DNA of 17,939 bases from JAJYKN01 sp045403145 (GTDB lineage Bacteria > Nitrospirota > UBA9217), in assembly GCA_045403145.1 (NCBI GenBank), contig JAXIPA010000100.1:1-17939 (forward strand). Reading direction: 5' to 3'. Shown here piece by piece: positions 1-6,108 of the stretch. The notes below the pieces were generated by a model. That model did not search any database and was not told where the DNA came from. It saw nothing but the letters and a program-made list of their open reading frames with translations. The first letter of the stretch is position 1. The number at the start of each line of letters is the position of its first letter. The position numbers were made by a program, and so were the translations under genes.

Positions 1-41
1 CTGCTTCTCGACAATCTGCTTGCAACTTTTCCATTTTGTTT

Positions 42-77
42 AAATTCAAATAGTCACCCCCCCTTTGATTTGAATTT
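42..77. repeat. Perfect 10-bp inverted repeat
   Basis: AAATTCAAAT (42-51) is mirrored by ATTTGAATTT (68-77) across a 16-nt spacer containing a run of seven C. The stem is AT-only apart from one C-G pair, so as RNA it would be weak. An operator-like site or the 3' end of a gene outside the window are both possible. Confidence 0.4.
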
Positions 78-313
78 TGCTTCCCCCTCTTGAAACAGTC
101 GTACAGCTCTTAGTTAGTCTTTATGTCATGATGTTGCAGAGATCAGCCATCTTTTGCTTGATAACAGCATAAAAATCCAGATTTAATCAATCTAAAAACA
201 TATGTCACATATCATTGCAAAATGAATGCTAACCAAATATACGCGTAAATCTACGAACAAAATCTCTTAGTTGGTTAATCAATGATATATGCAATCATAT
301 AGACCGGGGTGAT

Positions 314-363
314 ATAACCCCACATGAGGGTGATTTTGGGGTTATTTGACCCCACGGGGGTCA
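314..363. repeat. Two adjacent hairpin-forming inverted repeats
   Basis: ATAACCCC (314-321) pairs with GGGGTTAT (338-345). Directly next to it, TGACCCC (347-353) pairs with GGGGTCA (357-363) across a 3-nt loop. The second palindrome contains the stop codon (TCA on plus, TGA on minus, 361-363) of the doubtful minus-strand ORF. The pair could therefore act as a 3' stabiliser or terminator for that transcript, but no U-tract follows on the minus strand. Confidence 0.4.
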
Positions 364-570
364 TACTTTGTCCAAAGTGTAAAAATGTACTTCCTCGATC
401 TCTCGTACCGCTTGCCAAGTGAAATAACCGGCGTTCCGGGTGAATTGGCCACCTTTGAAATAGTCGTGTAAGCATGGCATTTTGCAGCAGATATCATCCT
501 CCTTGTCTAACTCCCTGTCCCGCTTCAATATTTTTTTAGAACGTTTTTCTACGAAGCTCTGATTTGTCAT
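361..570 (-). CDS. Doubtful small hypothetical protein, 69 aa
   Basis: The frame starts MTNQSFVEKR, is rich in Lys/Arg/Glu at its N-terminus and has two Cys in a CCKMPC stretch, followed by an aromatic C-terminal half. I do not recognise the family. There is no Shine-Dalgarno sequence before the ATG at 570 and no clear promoter. In favour: the protein composition is not obviously random, and the stop falls exactly in a strong palindrome (347-363). Against: it is short, isolated, and lies in AT-rich sequence where chance frames of this length occur. It may be a remnant of a mobile element. Confidence 0.25.
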   Translation of the reverse strand: MTNQSFVEKRSKKILKRDRELDKEDDICCKMPCLHDYFKGGQFTRNAGYFTWQAVREIEEVHFYTLDKV

Positions 571-737
571 TTAATTGAGTGGCATAGGAGTTGCACATAT
601 AATAAACTTTAGATACGCAAAAATTACTTGATTTCAATCCTCATTCCGTAAATCTATGATGCCGTCTTGACAACGCTTCATATCAAAGACACATGAATTC
701 TTGATACCGGTAACAGCGGTACCCCATAAATCAGCGT

Positions 738-766
738 TTGACGTCGTACTTGTAGAACCAGATAAC
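738..766 (+). promoter_or_regulatory. Candidate sigma-70 promoter before the tandem riboswitch
   Basis: TTGACG (738-743), a 17-nt spacer, then GATAAC (761-766). Five of six -35 bases and four of six -10 bases match consensus. The position just before the first aptamer is right, but a start site about 7 nt after the -10 would clip the 5' arm of the outer P1 helix (AGATA, 767-771). Either P1 is dispensable or the true promoter lies further upstream. Confidence 0.35.
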
Positions 767-854
767 AGATACACGACAATACTTAACCACTCGCGAGGGT
801 GGGGCGGAAAGCCTTCAGGATCTCTTCTGAGACAGCCGGGTTGCCGAAATATCT
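767..854 (+). promoter_or_regulatory. GEMM-I riboswitch aptamer, copy 1 (probable GEMM-Ib, c-AMP-GMP type)
   Basis: Seen: an outer helix AGATA (767-771) with TATCT (850-854). A first hairpin CCACTC / GGGTGG is capped by a GCGA (GNRA) tetraloop. It is followed by the GEMM core GGGGCGGAAAGCC and a second arm ending in GACAGCCGGGTTGCCGA. Known: this order (GNRA hairpin, GC-AAAGCC-like joiner, second arm with GCCGGGTTRCCGA) is the GEMM-I consensus, and the GCGGAAAGCC wording with ACACGACAATAC upstream resembles the GEMM-Ib elements of Geobacter that sense 3',3'-cGAMP. Inferred: the residue aligning with ligand-contacting G20 of c-di-GMP sensors appears to be A (AATAC), which favours cGAMP over c-di-GMP. 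The alignment there needs a one-base gap, so the ligand is not certain. Confidence 0.85.
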
Positions 855-887
855 AATCGATATGGAGGAAACCCGGTTTTTGTTTTT
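836..887 (+). terminator. Riboswitch 1 expression platform: intrinsic terminator overlapping the aptamer
   Basis: CCGGGTT (836-842), which is part of the conserved 3' segment of aptamer 1, is complementary to AACCCGG (870-876). That arm is followed directly by TTTTTGTTTTT (877-887). An inner helix ATATC (849-853) / GATAT (859-863) extends the hairpin and competes with the outer P1 helix of the aptamer. Ligand binding should hold CCGGGTT in the aptamer and block the terminator, making this an ON switch. Confidence 0.75.
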
Positions 888-928
888 ACCGGACCGTTCC
901 CGCGGTCAGTTTTCAAAAAAGCAGCACA

Positions 929-1015
929 AGATACACGATAATACTCAACCACTCGCGAGGGTGGGGCGGAAAACCTTCAGGATCTCTCTGAGACAGCCGG
1001 GTTGCCGAAATATCT
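929..1015 (+). promoter_or_regulatory. GEMM-I riboswitch aptamer, copy 2 (probable GEMM-Ib, c-AMP-GMP type)
   Basis: This is a near-exact repeat of aptamer 1: AGATA (929-933) / TATCT (1011-1015), the same CCACTC-GCGA-GGGTGG hairpin, a core reading GGGGCGGAAAACC, and the same GACAGCCGGGTTGCCGA end. Differences from copy 1 are few: two C/T changes in the leader (cgac to cgat, actt to actc), AAAACC in place of AAAGCC in the core joiner, and one base fewer in the second arm. The G-to-A change falls in an otherwise strongly conserved position, so this copy might have altered affinity. Confidence 0.82.
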
Positions 1016-1043
1016 AATCGATATGGAGGCGTCCGGCTTTTTT
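995..1043 (+). terminator. Riboswitch 2 expression platform: intrinsic terminator overlapping the aptamer
   Basis: AGCCGG (995-1000) in aptamer 2 pairs with CCGGCT (1033-1038), followed by TTTTT (to 1043). The pairing logic is the same as for copy 1, but the 3' arm is different in sequence (gtCCGGCTTTTTT rather than aaACCCGGTTTTT). The two terminators have thus diverged while both keep complementarity to the aptamer, which argues that each is under selection. Confidence 0.75.
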
Positions 1044-1207
1044 ATTGGTCAGTTCACACGCACGGTGAAAAGACAAGGCATGATCGCAGGTCCAAATTAG
1101 TGTAAAGGAAGGAGGTTTGACGGGGGTTGTTCCCATTCGGCTGATGAGTCGAAATGAAATTGCGGCTGAGTTGATGTTGGATTAACACAAAACCTTTGGA
1201 GGGAAAA

Positions 1208-3598
1208 ATGATGAAGAAAGTCGTTGTACTGCTCAGTGTCATAGCCATGGTGTGCGCCTTTGTGATCCCGGCGGCTTTTGCGGATGATGATGACGATTCG
1301 TATTCGACGTATACATTGACCGTCGCCTCTTCGAATCCGAGCAGCGGGGTCGCCATTACCGTCAGTCCGAATGACAGGAACGGACGGGGCAACGGCACGA
1401 CCCAGTTCACGAGGAGCTATCGTTCCAGCACGAGTATAACCCTTACCGCCCCTGCAACGGCGAGCGGGAACACCTTCCAGAAATGGCAGAGGGATGGTTA
1501 CGATTACTCCACCAATAGAACGATAACCTTCAGCCTGTCCAGGAACAGAACAATGAGGGCTGTCTACACAACACCAACGACGACCAGTTATACTTTGACA
1601 GTCGCTTCCTCCAACCCGGCCAGCGGCGTGGCTGTAACAGTTAACCCGGCCGATAGAAACGGCCAGGCCAACGGCACGACGCAGTTCACCCGCTCCTATA
1701 ACAGCGGTGCAACAGTGACCCTTACGGCGCCGGCGACGGCAGGCGGCAACAACTTCCAGAAATGGCAGAAGAACGGCGTGGACGCGGCTACGACGACGGC
1801 CACGACCGTAACCATGACCGCGGCTACAACGATGACTGCAGTGTACGTGACGCCAACGACGACCAGTTATACCTTGACAGTCGCATCTTCCAATCCGGCC
1901 AGCGGCGTGGCTGTAACAGTCAGCCCGGCCGACAGAAACGGCCAGGCCAACGGCACGACGCAGTTCACCCGCTCCTATAACAGCGGCGCGACAGTGACCC
2001 TTACGGCGCCGGCGACAGCAGGCGGCAACAACTTCCAAAAATGGCAGAAGAACGGAGTTGACGCGGCTGCGACGCCGGCCACGACCGTGGCCATGACCGC
2101 AAACACGACGATGACCGCGGTATACGCCGCTCCGGGCAGCGTCCACGCGGGTCTCACCTGGACTGGCTATGCCATGTGCGCGAACTGCCATGCCGACAAA
2201 GCGACCGAAGTGCAGACATCGGTCCACTATAAGTGGGAAGGACCTGCCCTCGCTATGGTCAACGGCGCCCCGATTCAGGGCAAGCTCAACACCGCGGTCA
2301 ACAGCTATTGCGGCAACATCATCGGAAACTGGGGTTGCTCAGCCTGTCACGTCGGCATCGGCAAACGGCCGGACGATACAACGCTCACCCAGCAGCAGCA
2401 CCTCGAAAATATCGATTGCCTGATCTGTCATCAGAAGGACTACAAAAGAAAGAAAGACACCATCACGGGCCTTATGACGCCTGATACGGTCAATATGACC
2501 ATCACCATGGACCAGGCGGTACAGACCGTGCACAAACCGGTAAAAGCCAACTGCACGCAGTGCCACGCCAAGGGCGGCGGCGGCGACAACTTCAAGCGCG
2601 GCGACATGGCTGTTGCCCATGCGACCACGACTGATAGAAACTTCGATGTGCATATGGCTTCAACAGGCGCGAACCTTGTCTGTCAGCAATGCCATGCGAC
2701 TCAGCTGCATAAGATCGCGGGAAGAGGCTCCGACCTGCGGGAGACCGACCTGGATGTGAAGATCAACTGCTCCACCACGGCCTGCCATCCGACCAAGACC
2801 GCCTCGAATGGCCATGTAACATCGGGCGTCTCCAAGCACGTTAACAGGGTAGCCTGCCAGACCTGCCATATCAAAACCTATGCGCGCAATGCCTCGGACA
2901 CGACGGCAACCGAGGCGACCGAGACCAAGAGGGACTGGAACCTCCCCGAGTGGAGCGCCACGATGAACCGGTATGAGCCCAAGATAGACCTGTTCAACGA
3001 CCTCAAGCCGGCTTACAAATTCTGGAACGGCACGAGCTCGGGCTACAGCCTCCACGATATCGCCGCCATCGATTCCGCAACAGGCAGATATCCGACTTCC
3101 CGGCCAATCGGCGACATCAATGGAACGGGCAGCAAGCTCTATCCATTCAAGTACAAGACTGCTGTTCGGCCTTTTGCTCCGGGCCTCGGCAAACTGATCC
3201 CCGTTGACACGAAGGTCTACTTCGCCACGGGCGATCCACTTGCGGCGATCCAGTCGAGCCTGCTTTTGATGGGCCACAGCAACGCGGAGCCCTACACCTG
3301 GGTTGAGGACGACACCTACCAGCTCATCACCCATGAGGTGCCTCCGGCAACGGGCAATGCGCTGGCCTGCACGAATTGCCACATATCGAGCACCGCGACG
3401 CAGATGAATCTTCAGGGTCTCGGCTATGCCATAAAAAAGCCGACCTCGGACCTCTGCAATGACTGCCATGGCTCTCAGTCATATTCCAGCAGCTACAACA
3501 GCTTCATTTCGATTCACAGCAGGCACGTTGACTCACAGCAGCGCAAGTGCTCAAGCTGTCATAACTTCGACAGGCCTGAGAGGACAAACCTCAGGTAA
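1208..3598 (+). CDS. Secreted decaheme c-type cytochrome with three InlB-type repeats
   Basis: 796 aa. The start is ATG 1208, behind GGAGG at 1198-1202; a TTG at 1196 lies inside that ribosome binding site and is unlikely. Residues 1-25 (MMKKVVVLLSVIAM... ending in AFA) form a Sec signal peptide. Residues about 33-308 hold three tandem beta repeats of about 90 aa, each with YTLTVASSNP, an FQKWQ core and a closing TMTAVY; they resemble divergent InlB B-repeats. The heme part has CXXCH at 324, 377, 404, 449, 492, 550, 721, 750 and 781 and one CX4CH (CSTTACH) at 521: ten candidate hemes. The NIDCLICHQ context, the NSYCGNIIGNW segment and the PAYKFWNG segment after heme 7 recall octaheme tetrathionate-reductase-like cytochromes, but the substrate is not known. 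It is probably periplasmic or surface electron transfer. Expression is predicted to depend on the two riboswitches upstream. Confidence 0.93.
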   Translation: MMKKVVVLLSVIAMVCAFVIPAAFADDDDDSYSTYTLTVASSNPSSGVAITVSPNDRNGRGNGTTQFTRSYRSSTSITLTAPATASGNTFQKWQRDGYDYSTNRTITFSLSRNRTMRAVYTTPTTTSYTLTVASSNPASGVAVTVNPADRNGQANGTTQFTRSYNSGATVTLTAPATAGGNNFQKWQKNGVDAATTTATTVTMTAATTMTAVYVTPTTTSYTLTVASSNPASGVAVTVSPADRNGQANGTTQFTRSYNSGATVTLTAPATAGGNNFQKWQKNGVDAAATPATTVAMTANTTMTAVYAAPGSVHAGLTWTGYAMCANCHADKATEVQTSVHYKWEGPALAMVNGAPIQGKLNTAVNSYCGNIIGNWGCSACHVGIGKRPDDTTLTQQQHLENIDCLICHQKDYKRKKDTITGLMTPDTVNMTITMDQAVQTVHKPVKANCTQCHAKGGGGDNFKRGDMAVAHATTTDRNFDVHMASTGANLVCQQCHATQLHKIAGRGSDLRETDLDVKINCSTTACHPTKTASNGHVTSGVSKHVNRVACQTCHIKTYARNASDTTATEATETKRDWNLPEWSATMNRYEPKIDLFNDLKPAYKFWNGTSSGYSLHDIAAIDSATGRYPTSRPIGDINGTGSKLYPFKYKTAVRPFAPGLGKLIPVDTKVYFATGDPLAAIQSSLLLMGHSNAEPYTWVEDDTYQLITHEVPPATGNALACTNCHISSTATQMNLQGLGYAIKKPTSDLCNDCHGSQSYSSSYNSFISIHSRHVDSQQRKCSSCHNFDRPERTNLR
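1574..2131 (+). repeat. Two near-identical 279-bp coding repeats
   Basis: Units at 1574-1852 and 1853-2131 share long identical stretches at the DNA level, for example the region encoding NGQANGTTQFTRSYNSG. They correspond to residues about 123-215 and 216-308 of the cytochrome. A more diverged first unit lies at about 1304-1573. This indicates a recent in-frame duplication or gene conversion of one beta domain. Confidence 0.85.
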
Positions 3599-3620
3599 TT
3601 CAGAGTTGCACGTTCCGATT

Positions 3621-3648
3621 GGGCCGGCCGAAAGGCCGGCCCTTTTTT
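3621..3648 (+). terminator. Strong intrinsic terminator of the cytochrome gene
   Basis: GGGCCGGCC (3621-3629), a GAAA tetraloop, then GGCCGGCCC (3634-3642) and TTTTTT (3643-3648). It is a perfect 9-bp GC stem with a U-tract, 22 bp after the cytochrome stop. It ends a one-gene transcription unit. Confidence 0.95.
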
Positions 3649-3746
3649 AATGCGAAGGTGCAATCGAGGAATTTCATCCAACCTTCCTTGACGCGGCTCT
3701 CTCCCCGATGTATGATCCTGCAATATTCATCGCAGACTCCCACTTC

Positions 3747-3838
3747 TGTCATTCCCGGTGAGATTCCCCTCACCCCTGCCCCTCTCCCCACTGGTGGGAG
3801 AGGGAATAAGGGAGCGGGTCTTTGTCTTTCGGGAATCC
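3747..3838. repeat. REP-like palindromic element
   Basis: Outer inverted repeat ATTCCCG (3751-3757) / CGGGAAT (3830-3836) encloses two hairpins: GGTGAG (3757-3762) / CTCACC (3769-3774) and CCCTCTCCC (3780-3788) / GGGAGAGGG (3796-3804). The wording, CCTCACCCC followed by CCCTCTCCCC and GGGAGAGGG, is typical of dispersed intergenic repeats in many environmental bacterial genomes. Confidence 0.6.
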
Positions 3839-3865
3839 GGTTTTTAATGATCAAAACCAGATCCG

Positions 3866-3908
3866 TCCCCGAGTGCTTGAATCGGGGATAGAAGATTTCG
3901 GGGATGAC
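3866..3908. repeat. Short dispersed palindrome ending in TTCGGGGATGAC
   Basis: TCCCCGA (3866-3872) pairs with TCGGGGA (3882-3888) and is followed by a second GGGGA unit, TTCGGGGATGAC (3897-3908). The same 12-mer and a matching TCCCCGA arm occur at 9342-9369, along with a preceding AAAACCA. It marks a repeat family in this genome and overlaps the first possible ATG (3904) of the next ORF. Confidence 0.55.
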
Positions 3909-3927
3909 ACAAGTTATCTATTCTATT

Positions 3928-4308
3928 ATGAGGCGTCACATCTTGAAATTTCAGGACCTTGAACACTTCACGAGCTCCGATGTGGAAGCGGCGATCAAGC
4001 GCAACGACCCCGAAGAACTTCAGCTTGTCCCTCTCACCGTCGCTCTTTCCTCACCCGACCAGCCGTTTATTCAGGAAGTCTGCATCAGACTCGCCGCGCA
4101 TGCGCACAACAAAGTCCGCGGCAATGCAGTGATGAGTCTGGGGCATCTCGCACGCCGGTTTCGCGCGCTGGACGAATACACCGTGAAGCCCGTCATCGAA
4201 GCCGCCCTCACCGACTCCGACGAATATGTGCGGACACATGCCAAAGCGGCGGCAGACGAGATACACCAGTTCCTGCACTGGACCATGCGGGGGCACGAGT
4301 ACGGATAG
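3928..4308 (+). CDS. Small HEAT-like repeat protein of unknown function
   Basis: About 126 aa from ATG 3928; an earlier in-frame ATG at 3904 would give 134 aa. I prefer 3928 because the earlier ATG lies inside the dispersed repeat TTCGGGGATGAC. Neither start has a good Shine-Dalgarno sequence. The protein is helical, with HEAT-like helix pairs: IQEVCIRLAAHAHNKVRGNA followed by MSLGHLARRF, and VKPVIEAALTDSDEYVRTHA followed by AKAADEIHQFLHW. Such repeats form a protein-protein interaction solenoid. There is no signal peptide and no catalytic motif. It stands alone between a strong terminator and a separate promoter (4365-4393). The partner is unknown. Confidence 0.7.
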   Translation: MRRHILKFQDLEHFTSSDVEAAIKRNDPEELQLVPLTVALSSPDQPFIQEVCIRLAAHAHNKVRGNAVMSLGHLARRFRALDEYTVKPVIEAALTDSDEYVRTHAKAAADEIHQFLHWTMRGHEYG

Positions 4309-4364
4309 CGGCAACCTTTCCTCCTTCTCTCTTCCCCTGCACTGCTCCGAGATCCTCCGTTTTC

Positions 4365-4393
4365 TTGACAGAACCTTCCGTTACCGGTATAGT
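4365..4393 (+). promoter_or_regulatory. Near-consensus sigma-70 promoter for the DUF6882-like gene
   Basis: TTGACA (4365-4370), a 17-nt spacer, then TATAGT (4388-4393). All six -35 bases and five of six -10 bases match consensus. It lies 59 bp before the ATG at 4453, giving a leader of about 50 nt, and suggests that the gene is transcribed separately from the HEAT-like gene. Confidence 0.6.
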
Positions 4394-4452
4394 GACGATG
4401 ACGTATTGATCCGAACAACGGCCCCTCACCCATCGGCACGAAAGGCTTTTGC

Positions 4453-5127
4453 ATGGCATCTTCAGGCACTCTTCAGGCATATCTCGAAAAATACGCGTTG
4501 CTGTCTCTCGAAAAACAGGACAAGCTGGAGTCCCTGGTCGCCGAGCACATGCATGAACTCGATCTGGACGCCGGAAAGATCCGCTTCGAAAACTTCGAGT
4601 TTCCCGTGCAGGTCATCGGGACCGAATCCGACAACACGCTCACCTGGCTCTGGGCCTGGGCCGAGGAGCAGACGGAGGTCCCCGTTGGCCTGCTCCAATC
4701 CGCCATCCAGCTCCGGACCTGGGGAGGGGGCGAAGACATCCCTGAGTTTTCCGTACCGTCCGTTGACCTGAACAGGGCGGACGGCAATGTCATGGCAATG
4801 ATCGGAGCCGAAGTCTGCCGGGCAAGCTGTTATTACCGGGACGACTACGAAGGAGGGGCGGTGTTCATGCTTCTGTTCGACCGGATGATCGACAACCAGC
4901 CGTCTTTTGACCGCGCCCGCCTTCTCCTGCGATTTTCAGACCTCATCTCCCGGTATGACCTTAACCACCGGAACGTGGTCCTTTCCTATCTCACTCTGAA
5001 GGGGCTGTCCCCCGCTGAGCAAAGGGACCTGATCAGCTGCGAGCTCGAATCCGGGGAGCGGCTGAGTGCGGAATTTGACGAAGCGGGGCGGCTGGTCATG
5101 GTGAACGGGGCGGCGTTCGAGATGTAG
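4453..5127 (+). CDS. DUF6882-like protein, 224 aa
   Basis: It starts MASSGTLQAY at ATG 4453, with AAAGG seven bases upstream. There is no signal peptide or membrane segment, so it is cytoplasmic. The segment around residues 62-72 (TLTWLWAWAEEQ) is the hallmark LWAWAN-like motif of the DUF6882 family. The first 35 residues are a helix (LEKYALLSLEKQDKLESLV) of the sort that precedes this domain. Residues about 110-140 hold IGAEVCRASCYYRDDYEGG, also seen in DUF6882-type proteins. The function of the family is not known to me. It sits behind its own strong promoter and before a repeat-rich gap. Confidence 0.75.
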   Translation: MASSGTLQAYLEKYALLSLEKQDKLESLVAEHMHELDLDAGKIRFENFEFPVQVIGTESDNTLTWLWAWAEEQTEVPVGLLQSAIQLRTWGGGEDIPEFSVPSVDLNRADGNVMAMIGAEVCRASCYYRDDYEGGAVFMLLFDRMIDNQPSFDRARLLLRFSDLISRYDLNHRNVVLSYLTLKGLSPAEQRDLISCELESGERLSAEFDEAGRLVMVNGAAFEM

Positions 5128-5163
5128 AGGGAAAAGGTGACCTCACAGATCCTTTTTCTCCGC

Positions 5164-5241
5164 CGTCATTCCCGCCTGTCGGGAATCGTAGTTGAAGTGC
5201 ATTTTTCAAAAAGAGACGATTCCGGACAAGCCGGAATGACG
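5164..5241. repeat. 78-bp nested palindrome (REP/MITE-like)
   Basis: The ends are CGTCATTCC (5164-5172) and GGAATGACG (5233-5241), a perfect 9-bp terminal inverted repeat. Each end itself folds: ATTCCCG-cctgt-CGGGAAT on the left and TTCCGG-acaag-CCGGAA on the right. ATCGT/ACGAT bracket the middle. The segment CCGGACAAGCCGGAA recurs inverted at 15060-15074. It has no coding capacity and resembles a non-autonomous REP element. Confidence 0.75.
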
Positions 5242-5281
5242 TCAAAGGAAGAAGCACGTTTATTTCCTGGGAGTACTACAC

Positions 5282-6067
5282 ATGAGTCTTATCGACAAAC
5301 TCGACAGGAAACTGCGCCGCTATGCCGTCCACAACGTGACGCTCTACCTCATCCTGGGCCAGGTGCTGTTCTTCGTGTTCGCCCTGTCCGGCAGGTTCAT
5401 CCTCGAACGCGTCGTGCTCGTCCCCGACCGTGTGCTCTCGGGAGAATGGTGGCGGCTCGTCACCTTCCTGTTCATCCCGCCGCTCACGAACCCGATCTTC
5501 GCCTTCTTTGCCTGGTACCTCTTCTACCTCATGGGAAGCGCGCTCGAAGGCCACTGGGGGGCGTTCCGCTACAACCTTTTCCTGCTGGTCGGGTATATCG
5601 TCACCGTTGCGGTGACGTTCCTGTTCCCCTTCTCCGCTGCGACGAACATCTTCATCGGCGGCTCCGTGTTCCTGGCCTTCGCGTTCCTCTATCCGGACTT
5701 CCAGCTCTACATCCTGTTCATCCTCCCGGTGAAGATCAAGTGGCTCGCCCTTCTCACCTGGCTCGGCTATGGCTACGAGATGATCGTCGGGTCATGGCAT
5801 ACGCGCCTCCTCGTTCTGGCTTCGATCAGCAATTTCCTTTTGTTCTTCGGGAAAGACATCATATGGAGGATGAAGACCGGCAACAGAAAAATGGCGGCGC
5901 AGGCAAAGCAGTTTACCGGGAAAAAAGAGGCGTTCCACACCTGCGCGTCATGCGGCATTACCGACCTGTCGCACCCCCGGATGGAGTTCCGTTACTGCTC
6001 CGACTGCGGCGGCCTCGGGTACTGCCAGGACCATATTTTCAATCACGAACACGTGAAGAAGAAATGA
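5282..6067 (+). CDS. Rhomboid/derlin-like membrane protein with C-terminal zinc ribbon
   Basis: 261 aa; GGGAG lies 8 nt before ATG 5282. There are about five or six hydrophobic segments between residues 20 and 190. The loop GEWWRLVTFLF (54-64) is the WR motif of the rhomboid superfamily, followed by a derlin-like segment (FYLMGSALEGHWG, 81-93). The catalytic features are not convincing: the His-x3-Asn of TM2 is replaced by PPLTNP, GxSG is only GGSV (126-129), and no His in the last membrane segment is placed like the catalytic one. It is therefore probably a non-proteolytic rhomboid-like protein. Residues 221-255 form a cytoplasmic zinc ribbon, CASC (221-224), CSDC (239-242), then C248 and two or three His. 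It might bind unfolded membrane proteins or act as a scaffold; that is inference. Confidence 0.85.
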   Translation: MSLIDKLDRKLRRYAVHNVTLYLILGQVLFFVFALSGRFILERVVLVPDRVLSGEWWRLVTFLFIPPLTNPIFAFFAWYLFYLMGSALEGHWGAFRYNLFLLVGYIVTVAVTFLFPFSAATNIFIGGSVFLAFAFLYPDFQLYILFILPVKIKWLALLTWLGYGYEMIVGSWHTRLLVLASISNFLLFFGKDIIWRMKTGNRKMAAQAKQFTGKKEAFHTCASCGITDLSHPRMEFRYCSDCGGLGYCQDHIFNHEHVKKK

Positions 6068-6108
6068 ACGGGCAGGGAACTTCTCGAAGACCCCATGGAC
6101 GGCAGACT

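Larger units (their letters stand above)
1..766. other. Long upstream region with little or no coding sequence
   Basis: This stretch is AT-rich at its left end. The only reading frame worth mentioning is the weak 69-codon ORF on the minus strand at 361-570. Inverted repeats are present at 42-77 and 314-363 and are listed separately. I see no tRNA, no IS ends and no recognisable protein. The right end (about 690-766) is probably the promoter region for the riboswitch-controlled cytochrome operon. Confidence 0.5.

Noticed and set aside
1139..1162. Hammerhead-like CTGATGAG ... GAAA string in the cytochrome leader
   Set aside because: There is no room for stem II between CTGATGA and GAAA and no pairing for stems I and III, so it is not a ribozyme core.
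1097..2227. 376-codon open frame on minus inside the cytochrome
   Set aside because: Its internal repetition simply mirrors the beta repeats of the plus-strand gene; it is Arg/His/Gly-rich without domain features.
3747..3908. CRISPR-like repeats
   Set aside because: The repeats are palindromic REP units, few in number and without regular spacers; no cas genes are present.
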